Below, in pieces: positions 1-5,130 of a DNA stretch of 5,130 nucleotides. The stretch lies in NCBI GenBank assembly GCA_031290815.1, contig JAISLO010000240.1, positions 1 through 5,130 on the forward strand, read 5' to 3'. The translations under genes were made by a program, and so were the position numbers. Below the pieces are notes generated by a model. That model saw only the letters and a program-made list of their open reading frames with translations. It did no database searches and had not been told where the DNA came from. Source of the DNA: Synergistaceae bacterium. Lineage in GTDB: Bacteria; Synergistota; Synergistia; Synergistales; Synergistaceae. The stretch's first letter is position 1, and the number at the start of each line of letters is the position of its first letter.

Positions 1-865
1 GAGCGTCGCAGTCTATCGCGCCGCCCAAGCCCATTTCCGTCATGCCATAGTGCTTATATGTTTCAATTCCGACCGAGTTCAGCTCGTTTACGGCAGTTTC
101 GGGTATATAGTCGGCGGACAGCAGCGCGGATGTCAGTTTGAGGGGCATTCCCTTCGCGCGGGCATAACGAATCAACGCCAACAATTGAGCGGGCATCCCG
201 ACTATGGACTCAGCGCCGGTTTCGATCAATGTTCGCGCAGCGTGTTCCAAATTCTCCATCAGGCCGTAGGGCACAGGCGTTGCGTCAAAGCGCCGCAGTC
301 CCCGGCAAATCAGATCTCCGACTCCGTCGGGCCTCAGGCACGGAAGCATTACCAGCATGGTCGTTCCCGGCTGCGCGACGGTCGGCAAGCCTCCCGCGAA
401 AAAATCCGCAGTCAGCTCTATGTCCTCGCTCGTAAAAAAAACGCGTTTCGGCTCGCTGGCCGAGCCGCTGGTAAACAACGTGACAACCCGGCTTATCTCA
501 TTTTGCGGCACGCACAAGAGGCGCGCGCCCTCGCGCGTGATGTCGCCGCTGTCCGTGAATGGCAGCCGGCTTATATCGGACAGGTTGTCAATGACAATGC
601 CGTTCAGCCTCCGGCGATAAAATGGGCTATTGTTCCTCGCCCATTCGATCGTTTCCCGCAATTTTTCAAGCTGCCATTCGTCAATGGACACCGCCGCCGT
701 TTTTGCCGAGGCCCACGCGTCAAGCGGCGTCCGCGCGAATTTGGGCAAGATGAGCGTTTTAAAATAGCCATGATCCGGACAGCTCTTTTCGATGAATACT
801 TTTTCATTCTCTTTCACGGTTTCAGCAGATATCCGCCGCAAACATACAGGGCAAACGCTCTCCAT
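1..865 (-). CDS. AMP-dependent CoA ligase (resembles DVU_1553 family), 3'-truncated by window edge, with extra N-terminal Cys segment
   Basis: The frame is open from the ATG at 865 to the window edge (288 codons); the C-terminal part lies outside. Residues about 45-288 match the phenylacetate-CoA ligase-like branch of the adenylate-forming superfamily. The A3 ATP-binding loop is 'TLFTSGSASEPKR' (129-141) and the A5 motif is 'YGMTEMGLGG' (273-282). The segment 'LRETIEWARNNSPFYRRRL' (69-87) is typical of the start of these enzymes. Such enzymes make an acyl-adenylate and then a CoA thioester in the cytoplasm; the acid substrate is unknown here. The first ~44 residues are odd: 'CPVCLRRI' (C5, C8) and 'CPDHGYF' (C29, H32) resemble the N-terminal zinc-like knuckle of COG1964/TrsS-type radical SAM proteins, not a CoA ligase. 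A strong Shine-Dalgarno precedes M1, so this looks like a genuine fusion or a joined gene remnant. The C-terminal lid domain could not be checked. Confidence 0.85.
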   Translation of the reverse strand, partial: MESVCPVCLRRISAETVKENEKVFIEKSCPDHGYFKTLILPKFARTPLDAWASAKTAAVSIDEWQLEKLRETIEWARNNSPFYRRRLNGIVIDNLSDISRLPFTDSGDITREGARLLCVPQNEISRVVTLFTSGSASEPKRVFFTSEDIELTADFFAGGLPTVAQPGTTMLVMLPCLRPDGVGDLICRGLRRFDATPVPYGLMENLEHAARTLIETGAESIVGMPAQLLALIRYARAKGMPLKLTSALLSADYIPETAVNELNSVGIETYKHYGMTEMGLGGAIDCDA

Positions 866-875
866 CTATCGGTTA

Positions 876-883
876 CCTTCCTC
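876..883 (-). promoter_or_regulatory. Strong ribosome-binding site for the CoA ligase fusion gene
   Basis: GAGGAAGG lies ten bases before the ATG at 865. This is the best Shine-Dalgarno match seen in the window outside coding sequence. It fixes the start upstream of the Cys-rich N-terminal segment, so that segment is part of the translated protein and not an untranslated remnant. Confidence 0.7.
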
Positions 884-896
884 AATTATTAGGACC

Positions 897-984
897 GTGG
901 GCTCCGCCCACACCCGCAAGGGGACTCGGTCCCCTTGACCGCCAGGGAGCTAGCTCCCTGGCGGGGTCTGGGGCAGAGCCCCAG
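897..984. repeat. Array of four GC-rich inverted repeats in the methyltransferase-CoA ligase gap
   Basis: Four back-to-back inverted repeats fill almost the whole spacer. They are 897-911 (6-bp stem, 3-base loop), 917-937 (9-bp stem, loop TCG), 939-964 (a perfect 26-base palindrome, 13 bp each side) and 968-984 (7-bp stem, 3-base loop). The stem composition (runs of C and G joined by short ACTC/GAGT-like pieces) looks like the dispersed intergenic palindromic elements seen in many copies in some anaerobe genomes. That copy number is inference here, as only one copy is in the window. As RNA the array would fold into a row of hairpins between two co-directional genes. There is no following T-run on either strand, so it is not a standard intrinsic terminator. 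It may stabilise or attenuate the transcript. Confidence 0.8.
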
Positions 985-998
985 TGTGTCCTATCGTC

Positions 999-1637
999 TT
1001 ATCTTTGCACAGCGGCGACGAGAACAAAATATCCTGGACTGGCTGGTATTTCGCGTCCCATGCAATCGCGCAGGGCATCTCGGCTGCCGGTTTGCCATAT
1101 CAATCGCATAGCGAAATCGCGCAGCGCATGCGTATGGTCTTCGAACAGGAGCTTTTCTCCGGCGTCCCGCAACAGGCTCAGCCAGAAACGCTTTGTCAGC
1201 GTGTCATGGCTTGGGTCCGGATCGTACATGTCGGAGATCATAATTATCCCGCCGGGCTTGAGCGTTTGCTTGCATTCGTCCAGCAGACGCTTTTGTTCGT
1301 CCTGAGAGGACTGGGCCGATAAGACGCATTCCAGCAAAGCGGCGTCATACAGCCTGTCTTTGGGCAGGCCGTCCCCGGCATAAATAGGCAGATCGCCGAA
1401 GAGCGCGCGGCCACGGCGGATCAGGGCTTCGGATTTATCGACTCCTATGGCGTCAAAGCCTTCTTTCCGCAGAAAATTTACGGACGCGCCCAAGCCGCAG
1501 CCTATATCCAACACGCCAGAGCCTTTTTTTATGCCGGCCAACTCAATAAGACGCCGCGTCAGGGCCAAACCACCAGGACGCATGACGCCGCCTTCCGCTT
1601 CGGTCCATAGCGGCGTTTCATACGAATTCGAAATCAT
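999..1637 (-). CDS. Class I SAM-dependent methyltransferase (resembles DVU_1556 family)
   Basis: This 212-residue soluble protein has a Rossmann-fold methyltransferase layout. Motif I is 'VLDIGCGLGASV' (about residues 42-53), the acidic end of strand 2 is 'AIGVDKS', 'AGDGLP' is motif II-like, and 'LKPGGIIMISD' is a typical post-II/III strand. The N-terminus reads 'YETPLW' then 'MRPGGLALT'; the RPGG-x-x-LT block just before motif I recalls the DVU_1556 family and helps separate it from generic Methyltransf_11 proteins. Its substrate is unknown. It sits between the C-GCAxxG-C-C gene and the CoA ligase, as expected for that family's neighbourhood. The start is not certain: the ATG at 1637 has only a weak upstream signal, while the in-frame ATG at 1583 (residue 19) has GGAAGG seven bases before it. 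The longer form is kept because the N-terminal YE-x-P segment looks family-like. The gene ends in TAA, followed by a hairpin array. Confidence 0.87.
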   Translation of the reverse strand: MISNSYETPLWTEAEGGVMRPGGLALTRRLIELAGIKKGSGVLDIGCGLGASVNFLRKEGFDAIGVDKSEALIRRGRALFGDLPIYAGDGLPKDRLYDAALLECVLSAQSSQDEQKRLLDECKQTLKPGGIIMISDMYDPDPSHDTLTKRFWLSLLRDAGEKLLFEDHTHALRDFAMRLIWQTGSRDALRDCMGREIPASPGYFVLVAAVQR

Positions 1638-1686
1638 GAATATCGGCTTGTCTCAGACGACGAGCCAGAGGCGCTGCCCGGCGCGA

Positions 1687-2076
1687 TCACAGGCAATCCA
1701 GATCCGTCAAAATTTCAAAGCATTTCTCGCACGTTTCCTTGACGACGTCCATGCATATCAAAGCAGGGCTGGTTCCGAAACCGATGATATCCCGGCATTT
1801 CTGGCTGCCGAACCGCCCTTCGAACCACGCGGTCAAATCCCGGCACGCTCCAATCAGATTCTGCCCGCTCACATGCAACGACAAAGCGCACGCGCCTCCC
1901 GAGAGGGCTCCGCAGTCACTTTGCGCATACATTCCCATGCATAAGCCGCGCAGCGCGCGCACAAGGCTTTCATTTTCCTCGCCTATCGGGTCCAAGCCGA
2001 CGATGACCGCTACCAACTGGGAACAGCAATTACCGCTTATTTTAAGCCCCATAATGCGGCTTTCGATCGTTTCCAT
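1687..2076 (-). CDS. C-GCAxxG-C-C-type cysteine-rich protein (resembles DVU_1555 family)
   Basis: This is a small, soluble, Cys-rich protein of 129 residues. The visible pattern is 'GNCCSQ' (C17, C18), then C46, then 'CGALSGGACALSL' (C55 and C63), followed by C78, C94, C108, C116, C119 and C128. The CC pair, the CGxLxGG core and the spaced C-terminal cysteines match the C_GCAxxG_C_C group of putative redox or metal-binding proteins. From memory the closest named group is DVU_1555 of Desulfovibrio vulgaris. The function of the family is unknown; a thiol/redox or metal-transfer role is inference. Some C_GCAxxG_C_C members are selenoproteins, but no in-frame TGA replaces a cysteine within this ORF. 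The ATG at 2076 has AAGG seven bases upstream. The gene lies 22 bases after the Fe-S subunit and 49 bases before the methyltransferase, consistent with the same operon. Confidence 0.85.
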   Translation of the reverse strand: METIESRIMGLKISGNCCSQLVAVIVGLDPIGEENESLVRALRGLCMGMYAQSDCGALSGGACALSLHVSGQNLIGACRDLTAWFEGRFGSQKCRDIIGFGTSPALICMDVVKETCEKCFEILTDLDCL

Positions 2077-2083
2077 TTATTTA

Positions 2084-2087
2084 CCTT
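2084..2087 (-). promoter_or_regulatory. Ribosome-binding site for the C-GCAxxG-C-C gene
   Basis: The core AAGG (within TTAAGGT) lies in the 22-base gap after the Fe-S subunit stop, seven bases before the ATG at 2076. It supports that start. Confidence 0.5.
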
Positions 2088-2098
2088 AAATACAGCGG

Positions 2099-2872
2099 TT
2101 ATCGGCCGCTCTCGGCAGGTAAAGAATATTTCGGTTTCAGCAAATATTTCTTTGCCAGCGCTGTCTGAGCGCAATCCGCGCAAAGCGGGGAGGCTGGCAT
2201 ATCGGTTTTTTGAGCAAGGTATTCATACTGGGCCTTTGGCATGAAAGGTTTGCCGCATGAGCTGCAATTGATCATCTCAAAGGCCTTGCCCCAGATGGTC
2301 CGCGTGAATTCGGTCTCTTCGATCTCTATGCAGCCGGTGGGGCAGACATGCGCGCATGCCCCGCAGCCGACGCAGTCCTCAGGCGGCTCTTCATACGGCG
2401 CGGCCACTTTCTTTGTCGTGCCTCGGTTGACCGTGAAAAGACACCCGCACCCAAGTTCCTCGCAGGCGTTGACGCATAAGCCGCACACCACGCAGTTGTT
2501 GCCTTTTTCCTCGCTGAAACGGGCGGTTTCGGCAGAGCCGTACTCCCTGGCAAACTGGAGAATTTTTTCATTGTCGGGGGTTTGGGCTAACATGAAACCG
2601 ATAATCATCTTTCTCATATTTTTGATATCTTCCGTGTTCGTTTCCACCTCAATATCCCTAGTGATCGGAAACACGCAGGATGTCACTATCCGCTTCCTGC
2701 CGCCCTCGCTGACCTCAGCGAGGCAAAGCCTGCATGAAGCCAGTCCTCTGAGGGATTCATGATGACACAGCCGTGGGATGGCTATATCGTTTCTGTCCGC
2801 TACATCCAGCAGAAATTCTCCTTGCCGGGCGGAACACGCCTTTCCGTTTATCACCGCCGTGACCATCGACAT
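2099..2872 (-). CDS. HoxU/NuoG-N-terminal-like iron-sulfur protein ([2Fe-2S] + 2x[4Fe-4S] + C-terminal Cys pairs)
   Basis: This 257-residue soluble protein begins with a plant-type [2Fe-2S] ferredoxin domain, with ligands C36, C47, C50 and C66. A linker with no cysteine follows (about 70-125). Two [4Fe-4S] motifs come next: C127/C130/C133/C137 and C167/C170/C173/C177 ('DCVGCGACAHVCPTG'). The tail carries two CxxC pairs, C203/C206 and C231/C234, that look like a zinc ribbon. By family knowledge such proteins act as the electron wire between the NuoEF/HydBC diaphorase and a catalytic subunit. The His-Cys3 [4Fe-4S] motif usual in NuoG and HydA between the [2Fe-2S] and ferredoxin domains is not seen. 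The start overlaps the NuoF-like stop (TGATG); GTG at 2875 and ATG at 2866 are in-frame alternatives. A G-rich stretch just upstream, inside the NuoF-like gene, can serve as Shine-Dalgarno. The catalytic enzyme it serves (hydrogenase, formate dehydrogenase, molybdenum hydroxylase or other) is unknown. Confidence 0.88.
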   Translation of the reverse strand: MSMVTAVINGKACSARQGEFLLDVADRNDIAIPRLCHHESLRGLASCRLCLAEVSEGGRKRIVTSCVFPITRDIEVETNTEDIKNMRKMIIGFMLAQTPDNEKILQFAREYGSAETARFSEEKGNNCVVCGLCVNACEELGCGCLFTVNRGTTKKVAAPYEEPPEDCVGCGACAHVCPTGCIEIEETEFTRTIWGKAFEMINCSSCGKPFMPKAQYEYLAQKTDMPASPLCADCAQTALAKKYLLKPKYSLPAESGR

Positions 2873-4665
2873 CACTTCACCCCCACCGCCTTGAATTTAC
2901 AAACATCTACGCAGTTGCCGCATTTTACGCATTTTTCAAGCTCTATGGCATGAGCCTGCTTTATGGACCCATCTATCGCCCCCGTCTGGCACTGCCCCTT
3001 GCATACGCCGCATCCCACGCACTTCCCGGGATCTATATAGAATTCCGTCAGTGGTTTGCACACTCCGGCCCGGCATCGTTTGTTCACCACATGCTCCTCG
3101 TATTCGTCCCTAAAATATTTCATAGTGCTCAAGACAGGGTTGGGGGCCGTTTTCCCCAGCCCGCACAACGAAGCCTCCTGAACCGTATGGGCTATGTTCT
3201 CGAGTAATTCGAGATCCTTCTCCTGCCCGCTGCCCTCACAGATATCCGTAAGGATTTTCAGCATCTGCCGGATGCCCTCCCTGCACGAGACGCATTTGCC
3301 GCAGGACTCCTCCGCTAGGAAACCGACATAATACCTGGCAAATTCAACCATGCATGTTCTTTCGTCCGTCACTATCACTCCGCCGGAACCCATCATGGAA
3401 CCGGCGGCCTGCAGCGTGTCAAAGTCAACGCTGAGGCTCAAGAGGCTTTTTGGGATGCAGCCGCCTGACGGACCGCCTGTCTGAACGGCCTTGAATTCTT
3501 TGCCGCCGGCGATGCCGCCGCCGATTTCGTAGATGAGCTCCTCAAGGGTAATGCCCATCGGCGTTTCGACCAAGCCCGTGTTCACGACCTTGCCAACTAG
3601 GGAGAAAACCTTTGTGCCAGTGTTGTTGGGGACGCCTATTCGCGAAAACCAGCCGCTGCCGTTTTGAATGATGATCGGTATGTTGGCCCATGTCTCCACA
3701 TTGTTGAGCACGGTTGGCTGACCCCACAGCCCGAATTCGGCGGAACGGATATATTTTGCCCTGGGCTCTCCGGTCCGGCCCTCTATCGAGGCCATGAGCG
3801 CCGATGACTCGCCGCATACGAACGCCCCGCCGCCCCTGACTATTTCCACCTCGAAGCTGTGCTCCCCTCCCATGATATTGTTGCCCAGATAGTTGCGCTC
3901 TTTTGCCTGTTCGATCGCGTGACGCATGTTTTTCAACGCAAGGTTATACTCGTCCCTTATATAGATGTAGCCTTGATTGACATCGAGCGCGGCAGAGGCT
4001 ATGATCATGCCCTCCAAGACGGAATGGGGATCTCCCTCCATGATGCTCCTGTCCATAAACGCGCCGGGGTCGCCCTCGTCGCCGTTGCAGAGGACGTATT
4101 TGGGAAATCTGTTTATCTTGCGGCATGTCTCCCATTTGACCCCTGTAGGGAAGCCGCCGCCGCCGCGCCCTCTCAGCCCGGAAGCTTTAACCTCGTCTAT
4201 TATGCCTTGCTTTGTCATATCGAAGAGCGCTTTGCGCAGCGCCTTGTATCCGCCCGCGTCTATGTAGTCGTCAATGCTGTGAGGATCGATCTCCCCGGCG
4301 TTGCGGAGCGCGATTTTCACCTGTTTTTTCATAAAGTCAGTGTCGCGGATGGAACAAACCGTTTTTTTGGTCTTAGGATCTCTATACAACAGACGCTGAA
4401 TCAATTCGCCTTGTTTAATGGTTTTTCGAGCTATTTCTTCCGCGTCTTCCTGTCTGACGCGGTAATACCCGATGTTGTCAGGCTCGATTTTAATGATGGG
4501 GCCGTTCTCGCAAAGGCCGTTGCAGCCGGTCGGCTTAACGTAAGGAATGACCTCCGCGTCATACCGCCCTTTCTCAACCTCGGCTCGAAGCGCTTCCAAC
4601 ACATGAAGGCTGCCGTTTGCCAGGCAGCCAGTGCCGCAGCAGACTTTTACGCATCTGTCACTCAT
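2872..4665 (-). CDS. NuoF/HydB-like NAD(P)H-binding flavoprotein with N-terminal [2Fe-2S] and C-terminal 2x[4Fe-4S] domains
   Basis: From the chosen start this is 597 residues, the usual size for HydB/HylB-type long NuoF proteins. Domain order: a thioredoxin-like [2Fe-2S] domain with C9 or C10, C14, C48 and C52; the NuoF core with the glycine-rich FMN/NAD site 'GRGGGGFP' (about 166-173), 'NGDEGDPGAFMDR' (about 194-206) and 'GESSALMASIEG' (about 285-296); an SLBB-like stretch (about 350-410); the N3-type [4Fe-4S] motif 'SCGKCVSCREG' with C455, C458, C461 and distal C501; and a C-terminal bacterial ferredoxin domain with C549/C552/C555/C559 and C579/C582/C585/C589. By family knowledge it carries FMN, reacts with NAD(H) or NADP(H) and passes electrons to its Fe-S partners, in some relatives by flavin-based bifurcation. 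The ATG at 4665 is preferred because GGTGAA lies at good distance. The ATG at 4677, four codons upstream, has CAGGA directly against it. The gene overlaps the NuoE-like gene by 8 bases and its TGA shares a base with the next ATG. The catalytic partner is not visible. Confidence 0.93.
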   Translation of the reverse strand: MSDRCVKVCCGTGCLANGSLHVLEALRAEVEKGRYDAEVIPYVKPTGCNGLCENGPIIKIEPDNIGYYRVRQEDAEEIARKTIKQGELIQRLLYRDPKTKKTVCSIRDTDFMKKQVKIALRNAGEIDPHSIDDYIDAGGYKALRKALFDMTKQGIIDEVKASGLRGRGGGGFPTGVKWETCRKINRFPKYVLCNGDEGDPGAFMDRSIMEGDPHSVLEGMIIASAALDVNQGYIYIRDEYNLALKNMRHAIEQAKERNYLGNNIMGGEHSFEVEIVRGGGAFVCGESSALMASIEGRTGEPRAKYIRSAEFGLWGQPTVLNNVETWANIPIIIQNGSGWFSRIGVPNNTGTKVFSLVGKVVNTGLVETPMGITLEELIYEIGGGIAGGKEFKAVQTGGPSGGCIPKSLLSLSVDFDTLQAAGSMMGSGGVIVTDERTCMVEFARYYVGFLAEESCGKCVSCREGIRQMLKILTDICEGSGQEKDLELLENIAHTVQEASLCGLGKTAPNPVLSTMKYFRDEYEEHVVNKRCRAGVCKPLTEFYIDPGKCVGCGVCKGQCQTGAIDGSIKQAHAIELEKCVKCGNCVDVCKFKAVGVK

Positions 4666-5125
4666 TGGCTTCACCATTCCTGTATCTGTCCAATATATCT
4701 CGGACGTCCCGAAGCTTCAGCTTGCCGTGGTATTCCTCATTTATCAGCATTACGGGCGCCAAGGCGCATGCCCCGAGGCAATTGACGGTTTCCACGGAAA
4801 ACAGGTTATCCGGCGTGACCTCCCCTACGTTGATGCCAAGCGCGCTCTTGATCTCATCGAGGATCGTCAGGGAAGAACGTATGTGGCAGGCTGTTCCGTC
4901 GCATACTTTTATTGCGTACTTGCCCTTGGGCTTGAGGCTGAGCGCCTTATAAAACGTCGCCATGCCGTAAAGCCTGGCCATGCGGATATCTAAGTATTCT
5001 GAGACGGCCCGCATAGCTTCCTTTGGGATATAGTTGAATTCCCGCTGAATGTCCTGCATAATGGCCAAGGAAAAACGCTTCTCAGGCGCATACCTCGAAA
5101 CGATTCCCTTAATTTTATCCTCCAT
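4658..5125 (-). CDS. NuoE/HydC-like [2Fe-2S] thioredoxin-fold subunit of a soluble NAD(P)H-linked oxidoreductase
   Basis: This 155-residue protein has the size and layout of the NuoE / HydC / HoxE family (complex I 24 kDa subunit). It starts with a helical N-terminal half (about residues 1-60, with the typical 'YGMATFY' segment at 53-59). A thioredoxin-like ferredoxin domain follows, with the four expected cluster ligands C75 and C80 (in 'CDGTACHIR') and C116 and C120 (in 'NCLGAC'). In the family this [2Fe-2S] subunit binds next to the NuoF-like flavoprotein and takes part in electron transfer from or to NAD(P)H in the cytoplasm. No signal peptide or membrane segment is seen. It is first in the gene string here and its end overlaps the next gene by a few bases, so the two are probably translationally coupled. 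The start is the ATG at 5125; only five bases upstream are visible, so its ribosome-binding site and promoter lie outside the window. Which complex it serves cannot be told from this protein alone. Confidence 0.93.
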   Translation of the reverse strand: MEDKIKGIVSRYAPEKRFSLAIMQDIQREFNYIPKEAMRAVSEYLDIRMARLYGMATFYKALSLKPKGKYAIKVCDGTACHIRSSLTILDEIKSALGINVGEVTPDNLFSVETVNCLGACALAPVMLINEEYHGKLKLRDVRDILDRYRNGEANE

Positions 5126-5130
5126 AATCG

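Noticed and set aside
50..892. Long open frame on the plus strand (280 codons).
   Set aside because: It is the antisense shadow of the CoA ligase, which has clear A3 and A5 motifs. The plus-strand product shows no recognisable domain.
939..964. Intrinsic (rho-independent) terminator at the 26-base palindrome.
   Set aside because: The stem is strong but there is no loop to speak of and no T-run follows on either strand. A repeat element fits better.
1618..1689. TGA stop of the C-GCAxxG-C-C gene read as selenocysteine, extending the protein by 22 residues to the next TGA at 1618-1620.
   Set aside because: The extension is Arg/Ala-rich with no family-like pattern, it overlaps the methyltransferase start, and no convincing bacterial SECIS hairpin was seen just after the TGA. 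The 129-residue product already has the full set of family cysteines.
1739..2089. Plus-strand open frames opposite the C-GCAxxG-C-C gene.
   Set aside because: The minus-strand frame has the conserved cysteine pattern, a ribosome-binding site and operon spacing; the plus-strand products look like noise.
3859..4785. Plus-strand open frame of 308 codons opposite the NuoF-like gene.
   Set aside because: It lies antisense to strongly conserved flavoprotein and Fe-S motifs, has no recognisable domain, and spans two minus-strand genes.
1..5130. CRISPR array, tRNA/rRNA genes or transposase.
   Set aside because: No regularly spaced direct repeats, no tRNA- or rRNA-like segment and no transposase motifs were seen. 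Nearly all bases belong to the six minus-strand genes.

Overview
The window is a tightly packed block of six genes, all on the minus strand. In transcription order they run from about 5125 down to base 1. No plus-strand gene is convincing. Base composition is moderately GC-rich. The gene content (a soluble NuoEF/HydBC-type diaphorase rich in Fe-S clusters, plus a C-GCAxxG-C-C protein, a small methyltransferase and an unusual AMP-dependent CoA ligase) points to a strict anaerobe. Candidates are a Synergistota, Clostridia/Negativicutes or Desulfobacterota lineage; the sequence alone does not decide between them.

Region 1 (5125-2099) is a three-gene electron-transfer module: a NuoE-like [2Fe-2S] subunit, a NuoF-like flavoprotein with fused N-terminal thioredoxin-like [2Fe-2S] and C-terminal 2x[4Fe-4S] domains, and a HoxU/NuoG-N-terminal-like iron-sulfur protein. 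The genes overlap at their junctions, so they are very likely translated together from one transcript. Together they look like the NAD(P)H-oxidising/reducing half of a multi-subunit oxidoreductase such as a hydrogenase, formate dehydrogenase, molybdenum hydroxylase or other partner. No catalytic partner subunit (hydrogenase H-cluster, formate dehydrogenase or xanthine dehydrogenase large chain) lies inside the window.

Region 2 (2076-999) follows after only 22 bases. It holds a 129-residue Cys-rich protein of the C-GCAxxG-C-C type and a 212-residue SAM-dependent methyltransferase. Both resemble, from memory, the uncharacterised Desulfovibrio vulgaris families DVU_1555 and DVU_1556.

Region 3 (about 897-984) is a compact intergenic array of four GC-rich inverted repeats, one of them a perfect 26-base palindrome. 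It looks like a dispersed repeat element.

Region 4 (865 to the window edge) is the first 288 codons of an AMP-dependent CoA ligase resembling the DVU_1553 family. Its N-terminus carries an extra CxxC...CPxHG segment of the kind that normally opens COG1964/TrsS-like radical SAM proteins. That fusion, and the coupling of the DVU_155x-like cluster to a diaphorase module, are the most interesting points. The best inference is one functional unit in which the diaphorase supplies or removes electrons for a redox or metallo-enzyme maturation system whose substrate is unknown.
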